A stretch of 64,000 bases of DNA from Clostridia bacterium (GCA_900754795.1 CAAEEA010000061.1:4549-68548), one strand, 5' to 3'. Shown: positions 54,132 through 63,917, numbered from the stretch's first letter. Numbers and translations are program-made. Notes: a model not told the origin generated them from the letters alone.

Positions 54132-55384
54132 AGACATTATTTCTTGACTGCAATATGGGAGCCGCGGGAGATATGCTGGCGGGCGCTCTCTTGGAACTGA
54201 CAGGGGATCCGGACGGATTTATAAGAGAGATGAACAAAATCGGCCTTGCGGGAGTCAGCATAACAAAAGAGAATTCTTTTAAATGCGGTATCGGGGGGAC
54301 TCATTTCCGCGTTACTGTGAACGGAGAAGAAGAAATCAGCATGGATGTCAGCGTCCATGATCATGACCACGGCCATCATCACGACCACGGACACCATCAC
54401 ATATACATGGGGCCGGATGATATAGAACACATAGTCAGGGAACACATGTCCCTGCCTGAAAAAGTCAAACAGGATATAGTGAACGTTTACGGCATGATTG
54501 CAGAAGCTGAAAGCGCGGCTCATAAAGTTCCCGTCAATCAGATACATTTTCATGAAGTGGGAACGATGGACGCGCTGGCCGATATAACTGCCGTATGCCT
54601 TCTGATGTATATGATTTCTCCCGACAAGGTTATCGCTACGCCGGTAAGAACAGGATACGGCAGCGTCAGATGCGCTCACGGGGTACTGCCTGTTCCCGCT
54701 CCTGCCACAGCATATATTCTTAAAGATATACCCGTATACGGAGGAGATATTGAGGGAGAACTGTGTACGCCTACCGGGGCGGCTCTTCTCAGATATTATG
54801 TCACAGAATTCGGGCAGATGCCCGCCATGACCGTAAGCGCCGTAGGATACGGCATGGGAAGTAAAGATTTTGAGAGAGCAAATTGCATACGCGCCATGAT
54901 CGGCAGTCAGAATACGGATGACACGGAGGAAGTAACTGAACTTTCGTGCAATGTAGATGACATGACTGCAGAGGAGATCGGATTTGCCATTGAAAGAATC
55001 CTTTCAGAAGGGGCAAAAGAAGTTTTTTCCGTTCCCGTGACCATGAAAAAATCCCGCCCCGGCTCCCTTCTTTGCGTTATATGTGATAATGACATAATAG
55101 ATAAGATGGTAAGAGCCATTTTCAGATATACCTCTACGATAGGCATAAGACAGACAGACCACCGGCGTTTTGTCCTGGACAGGGAAATAACGAGGACCGA
55201 TACGCCCTACGGGCCTGTAAGAGTAAAAAAATCGCAGGGGTACGGCGTTACAAGGATAAAATACGAATACGATGACCTTGCCGCGATTGCGGCGGAAAAC
55301 GGCCTCAGCATCGACGAGGTACGCGGAAAGTGTGAAAAAAGCGACAAAGGGGGTAGCCAAAACCACTCAAATATTATAAAATAG
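54128..55384 (+). CDS. larC: Nickel-insertion protein LarC (LarC1 and LarC2 in one frame)
   Basis: A CTP-dependent cyclometallase that inserts nickel into the pincer nucleotide. The 418-residue protein has LFLDCNMGAAGDMLAGALLEL, a His-rich metal store at residues 77-91 (10 His among 15 residues), the segment HFHEVGTMDALADI, and the C-terminal LarC2 domain (SCNVDDMTAEEIGFAIERIL to the end). In L. plantarum LarC1 and LarC2 are joined by programmed frameshifting; here a single frame encodes both. Last of the larEBC block; a membrane channel gene follows at 39 bases. Confidence 0.96.
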   Translation: MKTLFLDCNMGAAGDMLAGALLELTGDPDGFIREMNKIGLAGVSITKENSFKCGIGGTHFRVTVNGEEEISMDVSVHDHDHGHHHDHGHHHIYMGPDDIEHIVREHMSLPEKVKQDIVNVYGMIAEAESAAHKVPVNQIHFHEVGTMDALADITAVCLLMYMISPDKVIATPVRTGYGSVRCAHGVLPVPAPATAYILKDIPVYGGDIEGELCTPTGAALLRYYVTEFGQMPAMTVSAVGYGMGSKDFERANCIRAMIGSQNTDDTEEVTELSCNVDDMTAEEIGFAIERILSEGAKEVFSVPVTMKKSRPGSLLCVICDNDIIDKMVRAIFRYTSTIGIRQTDHRRFVLDREITRTDTPYGPVRVKKSQGYGVTRIKYEYDDLAAIAAENGLSIDEVRGKCEKSDKGGSQNHSNIIK

Positions 55385-55423
55385 AGCAGGTAATTACAAC
55401 AGAAAAGGGTAAGGTATATTTTA

Positions 55424-56257
55424 ATGAATCATTTAAAGCCGTCGGAGATACTCTGCGCTACGTCAGATATGGGCGTAATAAAGGCGCGGGGTTCTTTCGC
55501 GAGACTTCTGATACTGGGATTGATGGCGGGAGCTTTTATAGCTTTTGCCGGAGCTGCCTCAAACATGGGCGCTTTTAATTTGCTCATGGAGCCGGAGACT
55601 TTCGGATTGGGCAAGATTCTTTCCGGCACAATCTTTACGGGAGGACTGATAATGGTTGTCCTGGCGGGAGCGGAACTTTTTACTGGCAACAGCCTGATGA
55701 CTGTAGCGCTGGCCGAGAGACGCATTACCCCGGCGGGACTTATAAGGAACTGGATCATAGTATACATAGCGAATTTCGCGGGCAGCGTGTTTGTCGCCTG
55801 GCTCGTTTATAATACATTCATATTTGCTTCCGGGGCGTAGCTTCTGGGAGCGTTTACGGTTAAGACGGCCGCCGGAAAGGTAAACATGTCATTTCTGCAA
55901 TGCTTTGTTTCGGGGATCCTCTGCAACTGGCTCGTGTGTCTGGCGGTATGGTGTTCTACCGGAGCGCCGTCTACGGCCGGCAAAGTCATGGCGTCATTTT
56001 TTCCCATATGGCTGTTTGTGACAGGAGGATATGAACACTGCATAGCTAATATGTATTTCATCCCCGCAGGAATATTCGCCTCGCAAGGGGAAAGCTTCGC
56101 GGTTCTGTCAGGCGCGGCACCGGAAGCGCTTGCCAATCTTACATGGCAGGGGATGTTTACGTGTAATATAATACCCGTGACTTTCGGCAATATTGTCGGA
56201 GGAGTCATATTCGTAGCGATGGGCTACCTGATAGCCCTCAAAGGAGGAAAAAAATAA
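55424..56257 (+). pseudogene. Formate/nitrite (FNT) family channel with an in-frame TAG
   Basis: The frame is continuous but codon 139 is TAG (55838-55840). Before it: GLMAGAFIAFAGAASNMGAF and LAGAELFTGNSLMTVAL; after it: SGILCNWLVCLAVW, FFPIWLFVTGGYEHCIANMYFIPAGI with the central His of FNT pores. Counting the TAG as one residue gives 277, the normal length, with six membrane helices. FNT channels carry formate, nitrite, hydrosulfide, or lactate. A point mutation or sequence error is most likely. The stop overlaps the next start (TAATG). Location after larC is notable. Confidence 0.85.
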
Positions 56258-57861
56258 TGTCAAACAGGCAGCTCACAATAAGAGGCCTTATCATCGGATC
56301 TGTGGGAAGCGTTATCCTGACCATGAGTTCCATGTTCGTGGCTCTGAAGCTCAGTTCTGTGCCATGGCCTATAATGTTCGTAGTGCTTATGTCCATGTTC
56401 CTGCTCAAACTGTGCGGTAATACAAATCTGCAGGAAATCAACGTGACGCAGACAGCGATGTCCGCGGGAGCCATGGTAGCAGGAGGACTGGCCTTTACCA
56501 TACCCGGCATATGGATGCTTGATCCTGATGCCGAAGTTGAACTTGGACAACTCCTTGTCGTTACTCTCGGCGGAGTTGTGCTCGGACTGATTTTTACGGC
56601 GCTTTTCAGAAAATACTTTATAGAAACAAAGGAGCTGCCTTATGCCATGGGGCAGGCGGCCGCGGAAACACTGCAGGTCAGCGACAAAGGCTCCGGCAAG
56701 GTCGCTCTGTTGTTTGTATCTATGGCGGCGGCCGGCGTCTTCACCTGGCTCAGGGATTTTAAGATGGCGGTGGCGTCAACTGTGCTCAGCGCCAAAACGG
56801 CGGTATACGGCTCTATGATGGGAATATGGCTCTCTCCTATGCTCATGTCCATAGGATATATTATAGGACCTGTTGTGATAGGAGTATGGTTTGCCGGAGC
56901 GCTTATCGGAGATCTGGGAATACTTATCGGAGGCGTTGAGGCCGGCCTGTGGGACAGCCAGACAGCCTCCGACATCAAAGCTTCTCTCGGCATCGGCCTT
57001 ATGGTGGGAACGGGAGTGGGCATACTTGTAAAGGGTATCATACCAAAAGCAAAGGACATATTCGGATCCATGTTTGTCAAAGACAGACTGGGAGACAATT
57101 TTATCAGCATGAGATGGGCGCCTGTTGTCATGGTGATTCTCGCCTTTGTTTTCACAACGGTGACAGATATGGGAGCGGTCGCTTCTGTAGTTACAATACT
57201 GGGAGCCTGGCTCACAACTTCAATGTCTGCTCAGTGCGTAGGTCAGTCCGGGATCAATCCTATGGAGATCTTCGGTATAATAATACTGATAGCGGCCAAA
57301 GCTGTTACGGATATGGGTCAGACAGAAGCATTCTTCGTGGCGGCCGTAGTAGCTGTCGCCTGCGGTCTTGTAGGTGATGTAATGAACGATTTTAAGGTGG
57401 GTTATATTCTTCACACCAGCCCAAAAGCGCAGTGGATTGCGGAAGTGGCGGGAGGCCTGGCGGGAGGAGTCGTTTCGGTGCTTATTCTGTTTGTAATCCT
57501 CAAAGCCTACGGACCGGAAGCTTTCGGCAGCGAAATGTTCCCGGCGGCTCAGGCTTCCGCAGTAGCCGCCATGGTGGGCGGAATATCAAACATACCTGCT
57601 TTTACAGTCGGACTCATACTTGCCGCCGCGCTTTATTGCCTTAATTTCCCTGTCATTACACTGGGACTGGGAGTTTATCTGCCGTTTTACATGTCTGCTA
57701 CAGCGGCAATAGGCGGAGCTTTGAGGTTCATCGCGGACAGGTTCATACCGTCTTTTGAAAAGGACGGCAAAGGGACTATAATAGCCTCCGGACTTCTCGG
57801 CGGAGAATCTATAGTAGGCGTTATCATAGCGATTTATTACGCCTGTCAGATTATAGCGTAA
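56257..57861 (+). CDS. OPT-family transporter
   Basis: A 534-residue membrane protein with about 14-15 helices. N-terminal SVGSVILTMSSMFVALKLSSVPWPIMF and NLQEINVTQTAMSAGAMVAGGLAF, ELPYAMGQAAAETLQV and the C-terminal GDVMNDFKVGYILHTSPKAQ are marks of the OPT superfamily, which moves oligopeptides or metal chelates (YSL branch) with protons. AAAGGAGG precedes the start. Its position after the lar genes raises a metal-chelate substrate as a possibility, not shown. polA follows at 22 bases without a visible terminator. Confidence 0.9.
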   Translation: MSNRQLTIRGLIIGSVGSVILTMSSMFVALKLSSVPWPIMFVVLMSMFLLKLCGNTNLQEINVTQTAMSAGAMVAGGLAFTIPGIWMLDPDAEVELGQLLVVTLGGVVLGLIFTALFRKYFIETKELPYAMGQAAAETLQVSDKGSGKVALLFVSMAAAGVFTWLRDFKMAVASTVLSAKTAVYGSMMGIWLSPMLMSIGYIIGPVVIGVWFAGALIGDLGILIGGVEAGLWDSQTASDIKASLGIGLMVGTGVGILVKGIIPKAKDIFGSMFVKDRLGDNFISMRWAPVVMVILAFVFTTVTDMGAVASVVTILGAWLTTSMSAQCVGQSGINPMEIFGIIILIAAKAVTDMGQTEAFFVAAVVAVACGLVGDVMNDFKVGYILHTSPKAQWIAEVAGGLAGGVVSVLILFVILKAYGPEAFGSEMFPAAQASAVAAMVGGISNIPAFTVGLILAAALYCLNFPVITLGLGVYLPFYMSATAAIGGALRFIADRFIPSFEKDGKGTIIASGLLGGESIVGVIIAIYYACQIIA

Positions 57862-57883
57862 AAAACAGATTCAGGGGATATCC

Positions 57884-60529
57884 ATGGAAAGAAAAATCCT
57901 TATTATTGACGGGAACAGTCTTATAAACAGAGCCTTCTACGCTGTTCAGAGACCGATGATAACAAAAGAAGGCATATATACACAGGGAATTTACGGTTTT
58001 CTCAACATGCTCCAAAAACTTCAGGCTGATTATGAGCCGGAGTATCTGACGGTAGCTTTTGACCTGAAAGCCCCTACTTTCCGTCACATGGAATATGAGG
58101 AGTATAAAGCCGGCCGAAGAGCCATGCCGCCTGAACTTGCCATGCAGATGCCTATAATGAAAGATGTGCTCAGAGCGCTTAATATATCCATACTTGAGAT
58201 GGAAGGCTATGAAGCCGACGATATAATAGGAACTGTGGCGCGTATGGCTGACGGGAGAAAGATCAGAGCTTTTGTCATAACAGGCGATAAAGACGCTCTT
58301 CAGCTCGTTTCCGATAACACCAGCGTGGTGATCACAAAAAGAGGTATAACGGATTTTGAGCTTTACGATCCGCAAAAAATGGAAGAGAGATACGGACTCA
58401 CTCCTTCACAGTTCATAGACCTTAAAGGCCTTATGGGAGATCAGTCCGACAATATACCGGGTATCCCGGGAGTTGGAGAAAAGACCGGGATAAAGCTTCT
58501 TAAGCAGTTTGGAACTGTAGACAATATGCTGGCAAATACGGATAAGATCGAATCCGGCAAGCTTAGGGAAAAGGTTGAGGAAAATGCCCAGCTCGCTCTG
58601 ATGAGCAGGAGGCTTGCAACTATCAATGTAAATGTACCGCTTGATACAGATATTGATGATCTCGCCGTAAAAGAACCGGATTACGATAAACTGATCGGAC
58701 TGTACACAAAACTCGAATTCAACAGCTTTCTCAAGAAACTGAAACTGCGGCCTGAAACTTCTGAACCGGCGGAGAAACTGCAGATAACACCGGTAATCAT
58801 CAAAAATGCGAAAGACCTTGACCTCCTGGCAGAATTAAAAGGAAAAGAGGTCTTCCTGAAAGTCTTCGGAGATAAAAGCCATGTTGACGTTCCGAAGATT
58901 GACGGTATTTTCCTTATGGGAGATGAAAAAGCGTTTCTCATAGATACAGGAGATACTGATATGGAAGCTGTCATCCGGGTCTTTAAAAATAACAGCATGA
59001 AATTTTTCGGTCATGAGATAAAAGACGATGTTTACTGTCTCATGTCATATGGACTGGACAGAGCTGATATTTGCTTTGACACTGCCATAGCCGAATATGT
59101 CATCGATCCGTCCAGAAACAGGTATGATCTGAAAAATCTTGCCCTCGAAAGGCTGAGGATCGATATAGAAGACGACGGACAGGAAAATGAAAGCCAGATA
59201 GGCATGTTCGATGATCCTGCGCAGAAAATGGCTGAGCGGGGGATAATGATCGGCCCGGTCATTGAAAAGCTTGCCGTCAAAGAAAGAGAAATTCTTGAAG
59301 AACAGGGTCTTCTCACCGTATACAAAGAAGCGGAGCTTCCGCTCATAGAAGTCCTTGCCTCAATGGAAAAAGAGGGCGTTAAGGTAAGCAGAGAATTTTT
59401 GGAAAGCTTCGGAACGGAACTAAAAGAAAAGATCGCCGCTATTGAAGAAAGGATATACGCTCACGCGGGAAAGACTTTTAATATAAATTCCCCTATACAG
59501 CTGGGCAATGTCCTCTTTGAGGATCTCGGGCTTCCAAACGGCAAGAAGACAAAACGAGGATACAGCACCAACGCGGAGGTTCTGGAAAAAATAAAAGACA
59601 AACACCCCATCGTGCCGGAAATTCTCGAATACAGGAACTTTACTAAATTGAACTCCACTTATGTTGAGGGCATGATGCCTCTCATCGGCAAAGACGGCAA
59701 GATAAGAGCGCATTTTCAGCAGACCGTTACCGCGACGGGAAGGATAAGCTGTACTGAACCTAACCTGCAGAACATACCGGTGAGACAGGAACTTGGACGC
59801 ACACTGAGAAAAGCCTTTACTGCCGACGATGAGGAGCATATACTTATAGGAGCGGACTATTCACAGATAGAGCTCAGAGTGCTCGCTCACCTTTCGGGAG
59901 ATGAAGAACTGATAGCGGCTTTTAACAGGGGAGACGACATTCACAAGCTGACCGCGTCCCGGGTTTTGGGGATTCCCTTTGATCAGGTGACAGCTCAGGA
60001 GAGAAGCCGCGCCAAGGCGGTTAACTTCGGAGTCATATACGGTATGAGCGGCTTCGGGCTGAGCGAGGAGCTGCAGATATCAAGAAAAGAAGCCGAAAAA
60101 TATATAGATGATTATTTCGATAAACACAAAAAAGTAAAGGAATATATGGATAGCCAGATTTCGGGCTGCAGGGAGAAAGGCTATTCGGAAACAATACTGG
60201 GGCGCAAAAGACCGATCCACGAGATAAATGCCGTGGCCTATATGGTCAGACAGCTCGGTGAAAGACTTGCCATGAACAGCCCTATACAGGGCAGCGCGGC
60301 TGATATCATCAAGATTGCCATGATCAGGGTGCATAATGCTCTGAGAGAGCAGTTTCCGGATACAAAGCTCATACTGCAGGTGCACGACGAGCTGATACTG
60401 TGTGCCCCCGTAAAAGACAGAGAAAAGGCAGGAGAACTTCTCCGGTCCGAAATGGAAAAAGCCGTAAATCTCTCGGTAAAACTTGTGGCAGAAGTAAATG
60501 AAGGCTATACCTGGTACGATCTAAAATGA
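57884..60529 (+). CDS. polA: DNA polymerase I, proofreading domain degenerate
   Basis: An 881-residue family A polymerase for Okazaki-fragment maturation and repair. The 5'-3' exonuclease opens ILIIDGNSLINRAFYA and has LKGLMGDQSDNIPGIPGVGEKT. In the middle domain the D-x-E pair of active 3'-5' exonucleases is absent (DGIFLMGDEKAFLID), as in Bacillus and Thermus. The polymerase motifs are A DYSQIELRVLAHLSGDE (about 656), B RSRAKAVNFGVIYGMSGFG (about 706) and C LQVHDELIL (about 831). Four-base overlap with coaE. Confidence 0.96.
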   Translation: MERKILIIDGNSLINRAFYAVQRPMITKEGIYTQGIYGFLNMLQKLQADYEPEYLTVAFDLKAPTFRHMEYEEYKAGRRAMPPELAMQMPIMKDVLRALNISILEMEGYEADDIIGTVARMADGRKIRAFVITGDKDALQLVSDNTSVVITKRGITDFELYDPQKMEERYGLTPSQFIDLKGLMGDQSDNIPGIPGVGEKTGIKLLKQFGTVDNMLANTDKIESGKLREKVEENAQLALMSRRLATINVNVPLDTDIDDLAVKEPDYDKLIGLYTKLEFNSFLKKLKLRPETSEPAEKLQITPVIIKNAKDLDLLAELKGKEVFLKVFGDKSHVDVPKIDGIFLMGDEKAFLIDTGDTDMEAVIRVFKNNSMKFFGHEIKDDVYCLMSYGLDRADICFDTAIAEYVIDPSRNRYDLKNLALERLRIDIEDDGQENESQIGMFDDPAQKMAERGIMIGPVIEKLAVKEREILEEQGLLTVYKEAELPLIEVLASMEKEGVKVSREFLESFGTELKEKIAAIEERIYAHAGKTFNINSPIQLGNVLFEDLGLPNGKKTKRGYSTNAEVLEKIKDKHPIVPEILEYRNFTKLNSTYVEGMMPLIGKDGKIRAHFQQTVTATGRISCTEPNLQNIPVRQELGRTLRKAFTADDEEHILIGADYSQIELRVLAHLSGDEELIAAFNRGDDIHKLTASRVLGIPFDQVTAQERSRAKAVNFGVIYGMSGFGLSEELQISRKEAEKYIDDYFDKHKKVKEYMDSQISGCREKGYSETILGRKRPIHEINAVAYMVRQLGERLAMNSPIQGSAADIIKIAMIRVHNALREQFPDTKLILQVHDELILCAPVKDREKAGELLRSEMEKAVNLSVKLVAEVNEGYTWYDLK

Positions 60530-61128
60530 AAGTGATAGGACTTACGGGAGGCATAGGGGCAGGAAAATCCACGGCCTCTTCAATACTGAGCGAAAACGGA
60601 TGCAGAGTGCTGGACGCTGACGCCATATCAAGAGAGATAACATCCGACGGTTCACCCGCTTTGACCGATATAGCCGAAGCTTTCGGACAGGAGTATGTGT
60701 CCGGACAGAGTCTTAACAGAAAAGCCTTAGCCGATCTTGTCTTCAATGATGAAGATTCCCTCGGCCGGCTGAGGGAGATAATCACAGGCAGAGTGGTAAA
60801 AAAGATTGTAGATGAGATAAATGAAGCCCGCGGGAAAGATAACGGAGAAGTTCTTGTTGTGGACGCTCCGCTGCTGTTTGAATGCGGTCTCGAAAAATTA
60901 ACAGACGAAAACTGGCTCGTAACATCGGATCTGGAGACAAGGCTTGCAAGAGTGTCGGCCCGTGACGGCCTTTCCGAAGATGAGATCATGGCCAGGATAA
61001 ACAATCAGATGTCAGAAGAAGAAAAGATATGTCTAAGTCAGAGAGTGCTGGATAATTCCGGAACTGTAGAGGGGCTGAGATCACAGATAATCCGTGAGCT
61101 TGAAAGGATAAGAGATGAAGATAGATAA
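60526..61128 (+). CDS. coaE: Dephospho-CoA kinase
   Basis: Last step of coenzyme A synthesis. The 200-residue P-loop kinase has GLTGGIGAGKSTASSIL, DADAISREI, VVDAPLLFECGLE and the lid segment RVSARDGLSEDEIMARINNQMSEEEK. The order polA-coaE is common in Bacillota. Its end overlaps the start of the next gene by 14 bases. Confidence 0.95.
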   Translation: MKVIGLTGGIGAGKSTASSILSENGCRVLDADAISREITSDGSPALTDIAEAFGQEYVSGQSLNRKALADLVFNDEDSLGRLREIITGRVVKKIVDEINEARGKDNGEVLVVDAPLLFECGLEKLTDENWLVTSDLETRLARVSARDGLSEDEIMARINNQMSEEEKICLSQRVLDNSGTVEGLRSQIIRELERIRDEDR

Positions 61129-62764
61129 AACCGCCATAGCAGAATCAAAGGCCTTTAAGTTTGTGAAAAAATACTGGCTGATCATAGTTATCGCCATAGC
61201 TGCCGTTATCGTAGCGCTTTCCAGCGTTAACATTTACAGAGAAGAAGTTCTGGAAATAGATCCCGACGTCACGTATACAAGGCAGGATACCCTTTATTTT
61301 GCTTCAGAGCCCATAGACACTCTTAATCCGATAGTATCTGTGTCCGAAGATACTTATTATCTGTCAAAGCTGATATACAACAGTCTGTTTGACTACACCG
61401 ACGATCTTAACGTTGCCGGTGAACTCGCGGAGTCTTTTGAGGTAAATACTGAAAAGGCATATGTGGATATTACGTTGAGGAGCGGAGTGAAATGGCATGA
61501 CGGCAGCGATCTTACGGCGTCTGATGTCAGATTTACGGTGAACGCCATCAAATCCGCCGGATCAAAGAGCCTTTATTATGACAGCGTATCAAAAATACAC
61601 AGCGTAACAGTAAGCGGAGACAGAGAACTGAGAATTTATTTCAGGAATAACTATAACTGCTCTCTGGACGATCTGATTTTTCCAATACTGCCCGAGAACA
61701 GATACAACAGTGTCAGAGCGCTGCTCAATGACAAAGAAGATTTTGAGCCGGAAGGCACCGGTCCTTATATGTTCTCGGATTATGATCCGCTCACCAAACT
61801 GCAGCTCAAACCTTTTGAAGATTATTTTGGAGGAGCGGCGCAAAACAGTATCACGGTAAATATTTTTCCGGACAGGTCGCTCACTTCAAATATGATGGAG
61901 ATCGGTTCCGTAACATGCTATACAGATAAAAGCTCAGAGAGAAAGTCTCTTGTCGCTGACAAAGGCTACGAGATGTATGATCTGGTATCAAACGAAGTGG
62001 ATTTTGTCGTATTTAATACAAACGATAAAATACTAAAAAACAAAAAAATACGTCAGGCCATATGCTACGCGATCAATCGCGATGAAATACTTGACAACGG
62101 ATATATGGGAGACGCTGTTTTAACTGATACGATATATTATCCGAATTTCGCAGGAGTGGATGATACAGGGCAGGCATATGCCTTTGACAGAGAGAAAGCG
62201 GCAGAGATCATGGCGGAAGAAGGCTATGAAGACTCTGACACAGACGGCCGGCTCGAAGACGGGAGCGGCGAAGAGATATCGCTGACTATTCTGGTGAATA
62301 AAAGCAATGCCACGAGACTGGCGGCTGCCAGGATCATTGAAGATGATCTGGAGCACGCCGGATTTTCGGCAACCATAGAATCCGTCAGCTGGGACGAATA
62401 TACAGACCGCATTGAGAAAAGGGATTTCGACATCCTTCTGACCGGATATGAGATTGAGGCGTCATACGACCTCAGAGAATTCTTTGACGGTAAGAATCCG
62501 TGGAAGTACAGAAATAACGAGATCCTTGAAAAAGTAAGGGAACTGGATCGCCTCCACACGCCGCAGGAGTATACTGCGGCCTATGAGCAGATCAAGGAGC
62601 TTCTTCTCGACGAAGTTCCGTATTACGCCCTGTGTTATAAGAAGATGGGGCTCATAGGTGTGGAAACTTTCGAAGCGCAGTCTCTGCCGATGTTCAACGA
62701 TATATATAAAAACTGTTCTACATGGTCATGGTCTGTCGCCGATGATAAAAATACGCAGGACTGA
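61115..62764 (+). CDS. Membrane-anchored solute-binding protein, SBP family 5, orphan
   Basis: A 549-residue relative of OppA/DppA. Residues 19-37 (KYWLIIVIAIAAVIVALSS) form a membrane helix but no lipobox Cys follows, so it is anchored by this helix instead of lipid. The rest has the family pattern: SEPIDTLNPIVSVSEDTYYLSKLIYNSLFDYT, RSGVKWHDGSDLTASDVRFT and EGTGPYMFSDYD. No permease or ATPase gene is near. It shares the polA-coaE transcript and starts inside coaE after AAAGG. It might serve the importer at 47-52 kb or have another role; unknown. Confidence 0.85.
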   Translation: MKIDKTAIAESKAFKFVKKYWLIIVIAIAAVIVALSSVNIYREEVLEIDPDVTYTRQDTLYFASEPIDTLNPIVSVSEDTYYLSKLIYNSLFDYTDDLNVAGELAESFEVNTEKAYVDITLRSGVKWHDGSDLTASDVRFTVNAIKSAGSKSLYYDSVSKIHSVTVSGDRELRIYFRNNYNCSLDDLIFPILPENRYNSVRALLNDKEDFEPEGTGPYMFSDYDPLTKLQLKPFEDYFGGAAQNSITVNIFPDRSLTSNMMEIGSVTCYTDKSSERKSLVADKGYEMYDLVSNEVDFVVFNTNDKILKNKKIRQAICYAINRDEILDNGYMGDAVLTDTIYYPNFAGVDDTGQAYAFDREKAAEIMAEEGYEDSDTDGRLEDGSGEEISLTILVNKSNATRLAAARIIEDDLEHAGFSATIESVSWDEYTDRIEKRDFDILLTGYEIEASYDLREFFDGKNPWKYRNNEILEKVRELDRLHTPQEYTAAYEQIKELLLDEVPYYALCYKKMGLIGVETFEAQSLPMFNDIYKNCSTWSWSVADDKNTQD

Positions 62765-62766
62765 AA

Positions 62767-62790
62767 AAATCCCGGGGTTTCCCGGGATTT
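62767..62790. terminator. Bidirectional terminator between convergent genes
   Basis: A 10-bp perfect stem (aaatcccggg / cccgggattt) with a GTTT loop. Six A on the left give a T-run for the minus strand; ATCGTTTT follows on the plus strand. Confidence 0.8.
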
Positions 62791-62804
62791 ATCGTTTTAA
62801 CGGG

Positions 62805-63770
62805 TCAGTGACCTTCTGACATTATCTGTCTGAAGAGGTCCTTTGATATGTTGCCTCCCGTCACAATCATCGCGGTTTTTTTACCGCGGAAAAGATGACG
62901 GTATCTTTTGTATGCCGCGTAGACGGCGGCGCTGTCAGGTTCCGCGATTACTTTTTCGTTCTGAGCCATTTCGTATATTGCCAGGCGCACTTCATCGTCA
63001 GAGACGACAAGGACGTCGTCGAGACATTCCCTCGCGTTGTCGAAGGTATTTTTGGCGCAGCCGCCGATCAGACTCTGCATTATGGCGTCTTCCGGCGCGT
63101 CATAAAACTTTGTCCATACGCCGGTTTTGAGATTTTCGATCAGCGCAGGAGAGTTTTCGGCTTCGACCGCGTAAACTTTTACCTCAGGTTTAGCCTGGCG
63201 GAAATATGAACCATTGGCAATGGAGTTGCCGCCGCTGCCCATAGGTACCAGAAGGCAGTCTATTTCGGGAAGCTGCCGTAATATCTCAAGACCTATGGTA
63301 CCGGCGCCGTACAGACCTTCAACATCTTCTCTCGCGTCGATCTTTATCATTCCCTTTTCTTCAAAGATGGATTCGCCCATCCCGTTTGCCTCGTCAAAGG
63401 TCTGACCGAAATAATGGATATCTGCTCCGAAGTAAGTCATTTTTTCAATCTTTGGCTTCGGAGACGTCTCCGGCACAACTATATAAGGACGTTCGAGATT
63501 CAGCAGTCTGGAAGCGTAGGCCACGGAAACTCCCTGATTTCCGGATGAGATCGTGCCGTAGCCTCTTGTAAGCTGCCGGGGCGTGAGAAGAGTGAGCTTA
63601 CCGAGAACACCTCGTATCTTAAAGTTTTTTACAAGCGCCTGCTCACATTCGAGCTTCATGTAAGCTTCACTGTCACCTTCGCTCAGATAGAGACTTTTTT
63701 CGAGGCGGGTAAAAGAAACGTGATCTTTTATCCTTTCATATGCCGCTTCAATGTGTCTGATGTCAATCAT
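62805..63770 (-). CDS. Threonine/serine dehydratase-like PLP enzyme
   Basis: A 321-residue fold-type II PLP protein. The PLP Lys lies in ALVKNFKIRGVLGKL, the SSGNQGVSVAYASRLL loop contacts substrate, and the phosphate cradle is PMGSGGNSIA. Catabolic threonine/serine dehydratases and serine racemases share this pattern; there is no C-terminal ACT domain, so isoleucine feedback control is unlikely. NFKIRG replaces the more common SFKIRGA. A strong AAAGGAGG precedes the ATG. Exact substrate (Thr, Ser, or a 3-hydroxy-amino acid) is not determined. Confidence 0.85.
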   Translation of the reverse strand: MIDIRHIEAAYERIKDHVSFTRLEKSLYLSEGDSEAYMKLECEQALVKNFKIRGVLGKLTLLTPRQLTRGYGTISSGNQGVSVAYASRLLNLERPYIVVPETSPKPKIEKMTYFGADIHYFGQTFDEANGMGESIFEEKGMIKIDAREDVEGLYGAGTIGLEILRQLPEIDCLLVPMGSGGNSIANGSYFRQAKPEVKVYAVEAENSPALIENLKTGVWTKFYDAPEDAIMQSLIGGCAKNTFDNARECLDDVLVVSDDEVRLAIYEMAQNEKVIAEPDSAAVYAAYKRYRHLFRGKKTAMIVTGGNISKDLFRQIMSEGH

Positions 63771-63872
63771 GGCCCTGCTGCCTCCTTTGTATTGATTTAA
63801 AATGAACGCTCTTTATAATGACGTATCGTATACTAAATTTATCACATTTATCGGAAAGTTGCAAAAAAAATA

Positions 63873-63902
63873 TTGTAAAACAAGCTATGTTTATGGTATC
63901 AT
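63873..63902 (+). promoter_or_regulatory. Promoter for tRNA-Leu
   Basis: TTGTAA, 18 bases, TATCAT with TGG before the -10 box; 15 bases upstream of the tRNA. Confidence 0.6.
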
Positions 63903-63917
63903 AGTATCGTTACCCAA

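Noticed and set aside
53361..55384. A frameshift between LarC1 and LarC2 as in L. plantarum
   Set aside because: The frame is open throughout and the overlaps between lar genes are ordinary four-base ATGA junctions.
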